Origin: Atriophallophorus winterbourni
Taxonomy: Eukaryota; Platyhelminthes; Trematoda; Plagiorchiida; Microphallidae
Length of the DNA stretch: 64,000 bases
Direction: 5' to 3'
Assembly (NCBI GenBank): GCA_013407085.1
Contig: JACCGJ010014862.1
Coordinates: forward strand, 96,914-160,913
Under the pieces are notes generated by a model. That model saw nothing but the letters and a program-made list of their open reading frames with translations. It was not told where the DNA came from and made no database searches. The translations under genes and the position numbers were made by a program. Below are positions 19,700 to 31,020 of the stretch, piece by piece (position 1 is the first letter of the stretch; every line of letters starts with the position of its first letter).

Positions 19700-21480
19700 C
19701 GTTCAATAGACAACATGAATTTACCCACAAGGATATAATTTAGTGTTATATAACGCTGAACTCTGGTGAATTTCGTATGATTGGTGTAGTTTACCAGTCC
19801 CGTTCATCTACGTAATCTTACCAAAAGTTATTCTAAATACCGACTTGCACTCAACAATCGACAATGCAATATTAGGGGTGATTTTAACTTGCATGCCCTC
19901 CATTTCAGTTTTGATCACTCCCAACAAATCTGGAATAATAATTTGAATATGTATTAGTTCCAGTCCCTTTTACAACCGTGTTAACGAATGCACTCGTAGA
20001 AGAGGTTCTGATCGTCCCTCTGCTTCGGACTCAAACGGAATGTGAGAAAATTCATGGGTACAAATGCATCAAAACAGATGTCCTCCGATTTTGTCATAAT
20101 CAGCTTTGTGAAACGCTTTCTTATCTGATCAACTATTCATTACTCACGAAATTGGTACCGAAATACTAAGAGTCTGAATTGATTACAACTATCTGCTACG
20201 GATAATATCAAAAAGGCATGAACACTTGAAGTGATTCTGACCGGGCTATATGTACGGGCCAGAATTTCCAAACGTAGATTTAAAAATTTATTTGTGCAGG
20301 ATGATTGGGCTATTGAAAAACCTGTAGTAGAAAATTATATTAAAGCAAATGATTCATTTAAAAATGAATATCAAGTAATGAAGTTAAATAACAATTTCGA
20401 GCGTCGATAAGCAAATTGGCGCGGTTCCGTGTAAAAATTAATCGCGATCACAAAATGGTGTAAATGGTTAGAATAAAAACGCGAAAAGGCGGGTGAAATA
20501 GATAAAGACAATTTTTGTAGTAAAGCAGGTCAATATCAAAATGAATATGCACACAATATTGGGTGCAAAGTAAAACAAGGTATCCAGGCTTTCCAGAAAA
20601 CTGTCAAACGTAAATGTGAATATCACATTTACATTGCTAATCGGAAGCCACGCGGCTTCGTATATACAACACACATGCCTGCACGCGTCCAACTATAGAC
20701 TAGTAAACCTCTAAGCAAACCTAAATTCTTTACTATATAAGCTTAACTGAAAGTTAAAAAGACACATTTCTGACACGTGCATTTAGAAGTTCAGTTTGCT
20801 CCTCATGATTACTTATAAATAAATATCGTTTTGCGAAGGCTAAAAACAGACCCATCCCATTACTTTAATTATTATTTTCGAAAACGAAGGCCATTACGTA
20901 TAAAAATCAAGTCTTCATCTGTTTCGCACCCATTGAAGTATAGTAAATAATATTTGTACAATTTGCTCCACTCAAACTCGAGTGATTCTATTAAAACATA
21001 CGTGAAAGATTTACATTAATGGGTTAGCACTATGCAGGATGTACATTTATAATAACGGAAATAGTTTTGTCAAGACAATTTGGTCAGAATATTGATCATT
21101 GACGCATGGGCATGGCCTCGCAATCTAGTACCCCGTATTCTATGCGTCTAACGAACGATTTGATGTTTACTATATATTTGGAACCAAACGCAAGTCAAAA
21201 AGGGCTGGAGCCGTCTTTAAACGCATTCAATGAAACAAGTCTACTCGGGGCTGTATGTGCGAAGTATATCAGAGGCACTTTGGCGAGTCCAACGTCTAAC
21301 ACTGGCGTGTAGTACGGGAGTCTCATAAACAGCACTGATTCCCACGTGCAATATGCAGATATATAAGGCGACACGCATTAGCGCGTGCATACTGGTTTAT
21401 AGTCTCAATGGATGTATTACGCATGCGTTGTATGCTCCTTGGCTCATAATCGCCGGATGCAAAACATGAAGGTGTCATGT
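19700..21480. other. No gene recognised
   Basis: AT-rich sequence. Open frames near 60-75 codons at 19978, 20468 (minus) and 21106 show no familiar motifs. Confidence 0.3.
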
Positions 21481-21485
21481 GATCC

Positions 21486-21712
21486 TGTTAAGTCTGTGCT
21501 GTACTGCTGCTGTTGGCCCAGCCCGTGTGGTCAGAGAGAACGCAACCGTCACTCAACTCGTCTATTTACCGAATGCAAAGAGTATCACAAGCGAGCGAAT
21601 GTGTGGATATCACATTGAGCGAAAATCATAATTTGAACTCACCATCGATATTGATTGATGATTAACCGATAGTTCGTTTACGGTCTATACGACAGAGGTC
21701 GCCCTCCTAACA
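21486..21712 (-). repeat. 3-prime LTR of the gag-only element
   Basis: Length 227 bp, terminal inverted pair TGTTA/TAACA. It is nearly identical to the right LTR, apart from a three-base indel near the left end and scattered substitutions. Confidence 0.85.
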
Positions 21713-22638
21713 CCTCCCCCTTTAAGCTTGGTTGTCGTATGACTTCAGTTTTGGATTCACTTGCAGCCGGTTTACTGAAACACTTTCTTCGATCGACCCA
21801 ACTTCTTGGTTTGCATTCCGCAGAATTAATTTGAGGCGGCTCTTCTTCCGCTAAATTTCCATCTTCTGGGGTCTTGAAGGTGGCGAAGACAGGATAGGGA
21901 TCATTGAACACTGATCTCTTAAAATAGTTTGTACGGCAGTAGTTTTCGTTATGCCCCTTTCTGTTGCTTTTCTGGCATCGGTGCTTCTTTAATGGGCAAT
22001 AACGCGCAAAATGCCATTCATCACATTGGCAAAACCGGGATGGAAGCTCAGTGTATTGATCGACACGGTGATCATTCTGCCGGCTGCTTTGCTGCTTGAC
22101 TGCTAGCACCACCGGCTCATTCTGACAGGGGTTTTGTTCGACCAGCGCAGTGTCACGCTTTAAATTTAGTAGCTTCTGGCATTCGGTTGTTATTGACGTC
22201 ATGTTGATTTTTCGATTTTGATCGAGTAGTGACGGTAGTCTTGTGCGAATCTCTTGATCCTTCTCTGATTGCAGACCACATACTTTTCCTGCATAAGTTA
22301 CAAATTCATCGCAATCATGCTTGATCAATTTCATGCAGTTATACCGTCTATTAAATAAAAAAGACTGTTCGCCAAAAATTTCTTTGAAAATTGATTGAAA
22401 AATATATTTGAATCTCTTGAACCAAGATTCGAAGGTGAGACCGCTTTCTGGGTCGTAATTGAATTTGGGGATGCTGTTGATGATTGCATCCACCACTGGG
22501 TTTTGTACGTCAGTCTTCTTGTCTTGATAAATAACACTCAGATTTTTAAATTGTCTGCATCAAACGGGTTTGAGCTTCTTCGAATTAGCGTTGCTGTTGC
22601 TGAAGTATTGATTTTACTTCTTCTGCTCTGATTGCCAT
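21678..22638 (-). pseudogene. Gag-like gene of the LTR element, damaged at the N-terminus
   Basis: The likely original ATG at 22638-22636 starts MAIRAEEVKSILQQQQR and meets a TAA after 17 codons, then a second stop. A frame change leads into an open frame of 272 codons (22496-21678). This frame contains IPKFNYDPESGLTFESWFKR, the gag opening seen in K02A2.6-like Gypsy elements, and a basic region with zinc-knuckle-like clusters: FCQCDEWHFARYCP and CQKSNRKGHNENYC, the latter with Ser for the second Cys. Gag proteins form the particle that packages element RNA. The C-terminus (SLKGEVLGG) reads straight through the purine tract into the LTR, suggesting that a deletion fused gag to the element end. 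Confidence 0.75.
21713..21723 (-). promoter_or_regulatory. Polypurine tract
   Basis: AAAGGGGGAGG on the minus strand directly abuts the TGTTA of the 3-prime LTR. This is the expected position of the plus-strand priming site of an LTR retrotransposon. Confidence 0.8.
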
Positions 22639-22659
22639 TTCGAATTGCTGGCTTATTTT

Positions 22660-22672
22660 CTCCCGCTCGCCA
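22660..22672 (-). promoter_or_regulatory. Putative tRNA primer-binding site
   Basis: TGGCGAGCGGGAG lies three bases inside the 5-prime LTR on the minus strand. It begins with TGG, the complement of a tRNA CCA end. The tRNA was not identified. Confidence 0.55.
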
Positions 22673-22675
22673 AGT

Positions 22676-22899
22676 TGTTATGTCTGTGCTGTACTACTGT
22701 TGGCCCAGCCCGTGTGGTCAGAGAGAACGCAACCGTCACTCAACTCGTCTATTTACCGAATGCAAAGAGTATCACGAGCGAGCGAATGTGTGAATATCAC
22801 AGTGAGCGAAAATCATAATTTGAACTCACCATCGATATTGATTGATGATTAATCGATAGTTCGTTTACGGTCTATACGACATGGGGCGCCCTCCTAACA
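22676..22899 (-). repeat. 5-prime LTR of the gag-only element
   Basis: Length 224 bp with TGTTA/TAACA ends. Promoter activity would be directed into the gag gene on the minus strand. Confidence 0.85.
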
Positions 22900-23219
22900 G
22901 ATCCGTGGCCAAAATATGTTGAATACACCACGCATAGGGCACGTTCTCCATTGCGTGTGATATTTTGGGTGGATAACAAGCTTTTGGAAACAGTTCAGTG
23001 TTGACAACTTGTATCGCTGTCCTCTTAATGAGCGTAAGTATGGTAGGACTAGGTTACGGTTGAACAAAGTGCCAACAATGTCGCATTGCCTACGAGCAAC
23101 TGATCGCCTGCACCAAATAATAGATACATCGGTGTGCACCTCTTTTTCATGTGTTAGTGTGTACCATGCACCATCGTCAATGAACAGCGATCTGTCTATT
23201 CTTTACTTATATGTTGACT

Positions 23220-23840
23220 GTGGTCTATTCCTCTGCCCCGTTGCGGAGACTGAGGGATAAGATGTACCTTTGAAATATACCTTCAGCAACTTTGACCGTC
23301 ACATGTCGGACAAGCTTGTCGGATTCCAAAAGAGGGATACTAACCCCATTCGCAAATTACCCGGGGACAGTCTACCTTTGATATCAGGACTAGGTCCCCA
23401 GACCTAAAGTTTCGCTATGGCTTAGGCCACTTACGAGTTATCTCCAGAGCGGATAGATATTTCCGCCCCCAACTTTTCCAGAAGTTATCGGCTAATTGAC
23501 GTGCATGCCGCCATCGTTTGGTCATCATTTCTCGTAAAGGGATGATACCGACTATCAGACCGGTGTTAGGTCTAAGCAACAAGAGTGTATTCGGGCAGAG
23601 CATTGATGGTTGTTGTGGATAATCGAAAACGGGGACAATCGGTTTATTGATAACTACTCCTGCTTCTGCCAGTGCCGGCAGAAAGATCTTGGCCGAAATA
23701 ACGTGTTTCTTTACAAGGTGGCTCAATATCCTGCGTATTTTTCTGATCATCCGCTCGCACACTCCTTCGCGGTGGCTAGATGATAGGGATTAAAATACCA
23801 TTTGATACCGCTATTGGACCTGGATTTTGTGTTTGACGAT
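23220..23840 (-). pseudogene. BEL/Pao integrase C-terminal fragment
   Basis: Minus-strand frames read GIKWYFNP, then (frame change) CERMIRKIRRILSHL, RWRHARQLADNFWKSWGRKYL and, after another break, GDLVLISKVDCPR. The WERxI+xIRRIL and W+xxQxLADxFWxRWxxEYL blocks are typical of the BEL/Pao integrase tail. The rest of pol and the LTRs are missing or unrecognisable. It sits beside the gag-only LTR element but in a different superfamily, so they are separate insertions. Confidence 0.7.
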
Positions 23841-24399
23841 GTGTCAATAAACATCAGCAATTATTAGGCGATTGGAGAGGCAGCAGCGTGGCAGTTTTCT
23901 TGGAGTATGGTTTTCACTTTACTTGTACAGGTATGTTACTAGCCTTTGAAATCGTCCGAGTTGTTATGAGCATCCTGACTTGCTAAGAGTCATCCCTCGC
24001 AATTGCTTGTGTCTACGTCACACTCAGTGCAAATCAGAAGATTATACAGCTGATTGAGTCACTCGACGGTTTGATTCACTCAGATCCCGGCGTACTTATC
24101 TTGCGTGACTTCTACCTCACTAGATCTATATTGGTCAGACCCTAGAGGTGTAGGTACCGAGACATCCGAAACCTTTCTCGAATGGCGTCATTATCATGCG
24201 TAGCACTAGTAAGTGAGGGATTCTACCAGGTTTCATCAAAGATGCACTCCATCCACTCTTGTTTTTGTACTGTTTCCCACTTGTAAGCAGTTAGGTATTT
24301 GAAATGTCTATCACCGCTCAGCAAAAGCAATCACATAATGATAAGCGTAGAAGCGTTACTTCGTTTTCACAAAAGTCTCGCTCGTCTTATGCGCATTTT

Positions 24400-25620
24400 A
24401 GGTTTGTAGACTGAGTGCTTCTCTTACAGTCTTCGAAATCTTCCCTTCAGTTCCTCAGAGATTCAAGTGTAAGTGGAATATGTGAAATAATTAGTAGGTA
24501 CCTAAAATATTTACAAGACAAGTCCGTTCTGCTGCAGTTCTTGCAAAGGCATCAAAGGCCGCCTTGGTGGACCCCGCATGTTCATTGTGTTACCCATAAA
24601 CAAGATCGCCTGTGGTGGTAATATAACTTATTCCTCACTTCTGCTTCCTGAGCTTGCTACAAACCGATTAAAACGCATGCGTTTGCTCAAACAAGAATTT
24701 GAGTCATCTTTAGATAGGGATGCTAAATCTAATCCGAATAGATCTTATAGCTACGCAAAATCTAAGGAAAAATCAAGGAAATCATTGAAGATTTAAAACT
24801 GAAGGACGGCAAGTATCGGATACCGACCTGTCTGAAGCAAATGTTCTTAAGTTTCTTCAATAGCGTTCAACGGCGCGATAATTATTCACATGTATTGTCT
24901 GGGCTGCTCAGGCTACCACCTGGTGCTCCTCCGCTTGAAGAATTGTCCTTCAATAAAACTAAGGTGTATGACGTACTTAACTATTTTGGCGTAAACAAAG
25001 CCGGGTAACCGGATAATATCTTCTAAATTATGCTGTAGAATCTCGCCTCAGTGCTCAAAAAAGAGAAGTCAGCCGAAGCCCTCTACATACATATTAGCAA
25101 GGCTTTCGATTCCGTGAATCACCCCCTTATAGAAATCGAGATATCAGCAAAAGACAAACATAGTATTCTACTTACTTGTATACAAGTATTCCTTGCAGCG
25201 AGGACATTCAGAGTTCGGGTACGATTCACGTTATATAATCAAACAGACATGATCAATATCGTACCTGAAGTTTCAGTACTCAGTCCTAATTTATTCCCCA
25301 TTTTCATTGGACTCGTCGTCGGCCTTGAAGTGTTCATGCTTCAATTTCGCGGATGACATGAAGTTCATCGGATCAACGGATGAAGATACCCTGACGCACG
25401 ATGTTGTGTAGGTCATATACTGGTCACAGTAGCGCGGCCTAAAACCGAACCTCAATAAAAGCCGACTCTTGTCAGAATTGGTTGATAAGTTTTTCGTCAA
25501 GGTGTCGAAAACTTCTGTCAGCATTAACTGCGTACAATATGTTAATCTCACTGCAAGAAGGACATACATCATACAACGTTTTGCAACTCCCATGGTTGAG
25601 GGTGGGTAAGGGAAATCTTA
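24400..25620 (+). pseudogene. CR1-like reverse transcriptase remnant
   Basis: Successive plus-strand frames give PPWWTPH, LKRMRLLKQEFESS, then FNKTKVYDVLNYFGVNKAG (compare VxxxLxxLxxxKSPGPD). Next comes YIHISKAFDSVNHPLI, the first catalytic strand, and VPEVSVLSPNLFPIFI in place of GVPQGSVLGPLLFLIFI. The FADD box is reduced to FADDMKFI in another frame. Many stops; an old, dead copy. Confidence 0.6.
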
Positions 25621-26248
25621 CGCTGCATGCGTGACGACTGTAATTATTTTTTCCATTGTGCGCCGATTTTTCAAAGGTAACATAACTGAAAGCCTCGAAG
25701 TTAAAAGTGGGTAGTGGCGTTCTAATAATCTTCTCTTTACACTAAGTCTCGTGATGTGCACCCGGTGCCATTCACTGGAACTAGCTTAAAGGCGATGACA
25801 GATAGATTCCAACAGACTCATTTAAAAGCTAGGGTGGTAAAGTTATGAATAAAATAATAAATAATTGATTCTTAGATATACAAGGCATGCTAAGCGTGAT
25901 CAATAATTAATAAATTGTTTTTATAAAGAAAGTCAAATATGAATATTCGTTATTACATTTTCAAGGTCAAATGTGCAGGAGAATTTTTACGTCCGTTTAA
26001 ACAATGAAGGTGAACGGTAATCAATCATTTTTACACAAATGCATAATGTGTGATGTTATTGCACGTAATAAATCAATGTGATGAGAAAAAATAAATGTTT
26101 CAAAGAATATTGATTGTCAACGTATGTGATCCCGAGCAATGCGAACAAGCACGAAGAACCTAAACTTCGAACATTTTTCATTGTGATGTTCGAAATAATA
26201 AGTTTTGTTTTGAATGAAAGACGTTTCCAAAAATACATCAATACACAG
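25621..26248. other. No gene recognised
   Basis: AT-rich spacer between two retroelements. Frames at 26056-26347 are chance openings overlapping the 5-prime edge of the CR1 derivative. Confidence 0.35.
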
Positions 26249-28376
26249 GGCGTGCGGTCGTATTTTCGTTGCTCTGACACTTTTGCCCGTTTCTTGGCCA
26301 AATCAACTCGGATTTTACCCGTTCAAAAACTTTTTGCTATACTTTGACGAGAGCTATCGGAATTTATACGTTTTGAGCTGACCGTCGATTAACAACAAAG
26401 TTACCGTTTCAACGTAAATATCTCGGTTTGCTCACGCGTGCAAACTTTCTCCCACAGTTAACTATCGTACGGTTTTTGCTTTCATTGCAAAGATCTCATC
26501 GAACTACACATTTTGATACGCCATTCTGTGCTCTACTCTGTGTGGTTATCGAGTTATCACGGATTATTCGCAAAATGAACAAATCAAGAATTATAACCCA
26601 GCTAAATCGACCAGTCGAACTGACGACCATTCTTCAACCGGCCGTCCCAATTCAGCCTACAATGCGTGGTCGAGTCACGAGATCCACCCACGCGGAAAAA
26701 TCGATCGATCATGTTGTGCATACGACGGTTGTTCACCCGACAGCGACAACAAACCACCTTGACCTCTGCGCCAAGTGCCTGTACCCGGTAAGCAATGATA
26801 GTGCATTGGTTAAATGTATTTTTTGTGATATACATGTGCACGTGGCCTGCGATGAGACTTTGACCGATGAGTGTGTAAAGATCGTGAATGATCAAAACCT
26901 CCCATCCGTTTGCTATTTCTGTATTGACTGTAGAAATTCAATAGCGAATCGTAATCCCAAGAGTACACAATTCTCTGCTAGAAACGAGAATAATACAATA
27001 GAGAATAGATTATTGATAATAGAAGAGGAACTTGCAAATTTAAAGAATACTCTACGACCAATAATCAAGACTAAAACAGTTGAATTGAATAATGGAATAC
27101 GCTCGACCTCACCGCCACAGAGTGCTTCTAAAAAGGTTAAATTACGCGACACTGAAGTGATACTTAAAAAGGCCTTGAAGCAGAAACCATCTACGTCGAA
27201 CGCTCCTTTGGCCAAAGTTGCCACGAAAAATACTTCGCTCAATGTTATCTGCACCGATTCGACACCCCCAGTGGTACAAAAATCATACAGAGAAATGCTT
27301 TTGCGGTCGACCTCCGCTGCACAATCTGAGCCTGGCACACTAAACCTAAATCAAAAAGCCTCACATTCTATGAAGAATGACTGGACACGCGACAAGCATT
27401 CTCATTCATTAAGCGTAATATGTACGAATGTTAAAGAGTCCGGCGAGAGCTTGTTAGATAGAAAACACAAACACGACCTCGACATATGGTCTCAAATTTG
27501 TCAACAGTTGCGAATTGAGCATGTTACTCCTGACAAACTGATTCGTCGAACTCGCCACTCCACCTCACCTCATAGTGATCAACCTCGGTTACTAAGAGTC
27601 ACACTGAAGTGCGAGGCTGATATCGAAAACATACTGCTAAATTCGTACCGACTAAAGACGGATCCGACTTCAAATTGCCGAATATATCCTGATGTGCCAT
27701 GGTGGGAACGGAAGGGTGCCTCAAACACTAAGGAAAAAACGGTATCGCGGAGTATGGTTCTACTCGGGGTACCAGAAAATACCACTGAAGCATCGGGGCA
27801 GGAAACAGCAGATCATGACTTCAAGCAGTGGCGTTACATTGCGTCTTTGCTTAATATTTCTAACGTTGTGATCACTGACACTTGCCGGGTGCCTTTTTCA
27901 ATAAACTATAAAGGAGACGGACCGAAACCTCTCAGGATTACCTTTTTAACTACCGACATGGCTGAATTTGTCAAGTCCGAATGGAAAATAGCAAAACGTG
28001 CATTACCGAAAGACATTAGACTTTGTCAACCAAGACCAAGTACCATGAGTCAGACACATTCTCGGCTGGGGGCGGTAGACGGCAGCGTTCCCACCGAAAT
28101 GGAAGCAATCAATACATCAAAAAACGTAGTGGTTCTATGGAATGCGCTACCGCAAGATGTTGTGAATCCAACGACAATTGATGTTTTCAAATCGAAATTG
28201 GATGCATACGTCAAACAAAACCCTGAATTTGGCCCGGTGTTTTAAAGCAACACGAACCCAAAAAACATTAACAATGTAATTTTGAATAATTTTTTTCGCA
28301 ATAGTTGTCATCCAATGGTACCTGTAAAGCATTAGCTTTTTATCACCATAAATCTTGATTCTTGATTCTTGATTCA
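26249..28376 (+). mobile_element. Internally deleted CR1 element (2.1 kb) keeping both termini
   Basis: The left end GGCGTGCGGTCGTA at 26249 is exactly where similarity begins with the 5-prime end of the full-length CR1 copy at 59521 (minus); outside it the flanks differ. The 5-prime UTR, whole ORF1 and the 3-prime UTR are homologous to that copy, but about 2.9 kb covering almost all of ORF2 is gone. The 3-prime end carries ACCATAAATCTTGATTC followed by repeats of TTGATTC, the same kind of tail as at 54537-54567. It is thus a retroposed deletion derivative that would need an autonomous relative for movement. Confidence 0.85.
26575..28245 (+). CDS. CR1 ORF1 protein fused in frame to the last residues of ORF2
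   Basis: An uninterrupted frame of 556 codons starts at ATG 26575 (the frame is open upstream, but the homologous ATG of the other copy fixes this start). Residues 65-119 form a PHD-like finger: C65, C68, C81, C84, H89, C92, C113, C116, C119. A short coiled-coil-like stretch (ENRLLIIEEELANLKNTL) follows, then a basic linker, and a C-terminal domain with RLLRVTLKCEADIENIL and DVPWWERKGAS that may bind RNA. CR1 ORF1 proteins are thought to coat element RNA. After NTSKNVV the sequence leaves ORF1 and continues as VLWNALPQDVV to a stop, about 37 residues homologous to the extreme C-terminus of ORF2 (compare WNSLP). The full-length copy has a stop inside ORF1, whereas this one is intact. Confidence 0.85.
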   Translation: MNKSRIITQLNRPVELTTILQPAVPIQPTMRGRVTRSTHAEKSIDHVVHTTVVHPTATTNHLDLCAKCLYPVSNDSALVKCIFCDIHVHVACDETLTDECVKIVNDQNLPSVCYFCIDCRNSIANRNPKSTQFSARNENNTIENRLLIIEEELANLKNTLRPIIKTKTVELNNGIRSTSPPQSASKKVKLRDTEVILKKALKQKPSTSNAPLAKVATKNTSLNVICTDSTPPVVQKSYREMLLRSTSAAQSEPGTLNLNQKASHSMKNDWTRDKHSHSLSVICTNVKESGESLLDRKHKHDLDIWSQICQQLRIEHVTPDKLIRRTRHSTSPHSDQPRLLRVTLKCEADIENILLNSYRLKTDPTSNCRIYPDVPWWERKGASNTKEKTVSRSMVLLGVPENTTEASGQETADHDFKQWRYIASLLNISNVVITDTCRVPFSINYKGDGPKPLRITFLTTDMAEFVKSEWKIAKRALPKDIRLCQPRPSTMSQTHSRLGAVDGSVPTEMEAINTSKNVVVLWNALPQDVVNPTTIDVFKSKLDAYVKQNPEFGPVF

Positions 28377-29259
28377 TGAGTCTTCCTTACGGGTTTTCGT
28401 AGAAGATTCGGGCAGCAGGGCCGTTTTTGTTGGCATGGATGTAGGCGAGTTAATCTGGAAGTTAATTCTAAGGGTACACGTGAATGCTCAAAATGAAAGT
28501 TGTAAAATTATTTCCACTATTAGTACCCAGGAATGCCATGATTATATGGTTCTTATTGCGAGATATCTAGTTTGAAAAGTTTAGTTAATTTTTCCGCGGT
28601 TAAGAATGAAATTAGATTTGTTTTAAAATCACATAAAGATACGCAGTTTCTTATGCTTTTCAGGAAGAAGAATCAAGAACTAAGCATACTTATTCAAGAA
28701 AAAAGTTTCTCCTGACTTTCGTGAGGAATCTTGCTAGTTCCGCTATGTTATCTTTATTGCTAAAATTATACTTAAAATCCTGTCGGAAGCGACTTGTCGA
28801 ATTTATAACAATATTATCAGAAGATATTATTCTAAAATACATTATAAGGTTGAGTCTAATTCTACGGAACCATAACAGTCTTAGCATGAGCTGCTCACAT
28901 CTTTCTCTCTATGATTGATTCGAAGTGTTTCCAATGATTGATTTGGTAAATTTACGTTGTATATTTTCCAAAACGATACTATCAGTTTTATTTATGTTAC
29001 TATGCATTATATTACATTTATCAAAGTAGGTTAGTTAAAATTTTAAAAGTTTTAAATTACAGTGTGGGAGAGTGAATAAATTATGAATCTTATTTGAACT
29101 CTGCTTGCCTTCGAGTTCACGTGATGTATATTCTTGTTGCATGTAAGCGATGCAGAATATCTGAACTTTAGATCACGTGTGAAGTTGGTCAAATAAATGG
29201 GGTTATTAATAATCAAGATTAAAATAACACGTATTGTATATCTGGAGGGAATAAACTTA
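28377..29259. other. No gene recognised
   Basis: AT-rich sequence; overlapping frames on both strands at 28690-28918 without motifs. Confidence 0.3.
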
Positions 29260-30420
29260 CATTCATCTACGGAGAACCAGAGAACATTAATTTGACCACA
29301 TTGTGAGAGGCAGCCAAATCTTTATTCAGCCTGGTAATGTAAGTTTGCGCTTTTGAAGATGGGAAAGAAATGTCTACTTTCATGTCGTCCGCAAACAAGA
29401 ATAGTTTACTCTGATAAATGACCGTATTTACATCGTTTATGGATAGGAGAAAATGTAATGGACATAAAACACTGCCTTGTAACACGCTACTTAGAATCGG
29501 CTGGGTGCGCGACCTGTGACCATTGACCTCAACGCAGTATGTGCGATATTTTAGAAAAGAGGTAAGCTAATTCAATTCAATTCAATTCAATTTAATTTAT
29601 TGGTCTAAAATGCACATAGCTTTACAAAAACCAAAGAAAAATATGAGAATTACAGATAACATAGTTAGTAAAACGGGATTTGTTTGCCTACTGATCAGTA
29701 CAAGAATCACGTAAAAATACATAGAGCAGAAATTGTTTCCAACCGGTTTGATATGTTAAATATACCAAATGAACTTCTTTTTGATAGTAACAAGTAATGT
29801 CGTACTGTGTCAAAAGCTTTAGTTATATCAAGGAAGACAACTATGACTGCAAAGCGTTTTCAATTAAGCTTTTGATGCAGCCTAAGTATTCTAACTGGCA
29901 AGTGATGCAGCATGTTCTGTTAAGGAATCCGTGCTGTTCCTTAGAATAGATATTAGGTATAAGGTTTTCCAGTATAGCATTCATTACAATTTTTTCAAAA
30001 CATTTTGATTAGAAAGCCGTATGGTTTATCGGTCAGTAGTTCGTGACAAAGTGTTTATAGCCAAATTTGTATCTTGGTATAACAATTGAGTGTTTTCATT
30101 CTGTCAGAAATGTACGGGATTCGATAGATGTGTTAAATAAGTTCAGCAAGAGAAGTCGAAAGTCTTTGCCACCCATTTTGCATATGTCTGGAAGTATGCT
30201 TGCTATGTCAGGTTTAATACTGACAGTTGCTTGCTGATCCGAAATCTTGGGGTACCGTAATCTCTTCTGCTAATAGCACAGATATCCAAAACGGATTGGA
30301 CAACCTGATTAATTGAACAGAATAGTGACAGCTCCTTGTGAACAGAGAAAAACGCGCAGTAATATTTTTAAGGCTAATCACGGCTGAAGGTATACACATC
30401 CTCAGGAATGATCAACTGAA
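29260..30420 (-). pseudogene. CR1/jockey-like reverse transcriptase remnant, split by a later insertion
   Basis: Minus-strand frames from right to left read FRLLLLNLFNTSIESRTFL, FEKIVMNAILENLIPNIY and EQHGFLNRT, then VVFLDITKAFDTVRHYLLLS. After a foreign segment (29565-29690) the reading resumes at LTSFLKYRTYCVEVNGHRSR, SVLQGSVLCPLHFLLSIND and FLFADDMKVD. These are consecutive RT motifs, with the FADD box retained. Stops and frame changes show it is dead. Confidence 0.65.
29575..29690 (-). repeat. 3-prime end of a CR1-like element with ATTGA pentamer tail (copy 1)
   Basis: Plus strand reads ATTCAATTCAATTCAATT, then GGTCTAAAA and ACATAGxTTTACAAAA, and further GTTAGTAAAACGGGATTTG. The same 110 bp occurs at 63700-63801. 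The pentamer run is the 3-prime tail on the minus strand. It interrupts the RT remnant around it. Confidence 0.7.
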
Positions 30421-30429
30421 ATAAGTTGA

Positions 30430-31020
30430 TATTGGACGTGGCCTGCGTACAAATGTGAAACGTTTGCTTTAATCCAAGGAGGAGACGAACAGAAAAAGAG
30501 GCCGCGCTTATCGTGCAATGTGGGCTATATGTCGGTCATTCTGAGCGACTACACCACTTATGTTTCGAATCCTTCATTCCACATACGTGATACCAGTTTT
30601 GTAAGATGGTTTGCGACTGGGATCTCAAGGTGACGAACTGCGCGAGATTTTTCCTCTTGTTGGGGCACAAGAACATGTGGCATTGTCCTATTGCTCTAGA
30701 AGCAAAGAACACTAAGCCTAACGAAATAATTCCCGCATTTAACAAGAAATGTTAACTTGTGGAATGCGCTTTTGGATTGTTGTGTTTTTGGAGCGAGTTC
30801 CAGCTGACCCAACACTCACGAAAGTGGTAGAAGACGATTGACAGAATGCATCGTTTTATTTACAGCTCATTTGTATATATATGTACAATTAACCAAATAG
30901 ATGAACGAAAGTGAAGCCAAGCTACTGAAGCCAAGCTGCTATATTGATTTAAATCGGCGAGTTTTGTTCAATTGATTAAAAACGATCAATACTTCCAAAG
31001 CAGTGCGAGTTTTGGCGTGC
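30430..31020. other. No gene recognised
   Basis: Spacer before the histone-like fragment; no motifs seen on either strand. Confidence 0.3.

Larger units (their letters stand above)
21481..22904 (-). mobile_element. Complete gag-only LTR retrotransposon with 5-bp target duplication
   Basis: Two direct repeats of 227 and 224 bp, each starting TGTTA and ending TAACA, bound a 963-bp interior. The sequence GATCC occurs just outside both ends (21481-21485 and 22900-22904) and reads as the target-site duplication. Internal signals fit minus-strand transcription: a primer-binding-like TGGCGAGC lies 3 nt inside the right LTR, and the purine tract AAAGGGGGAGG abuts the left LTR. The interior holds only a gag-like gene; protease, RT, RNase H and integrase are absent. 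It resembles the non-autonomous terminal-repeat-with-GAG class described mainly in plants and must depend on another element for mobility. Confidence 0.85.

Noticed and set aside
22900..23840. The BEL/Pao integrase piece as the missing pol of the gag-only LTR element
   Set aside because: It lies outside the LTR pair and its target duplication, and belongs to a different superfamily from the Gypsy-like gag.
26428..26574. Upstream extension of the fused CR1 ORF
   Set aside because: The extra 49 codons correspond to the 5-prime UTR of the full-length copy; the ATG at 26575 aligns with the ORF1 start there.
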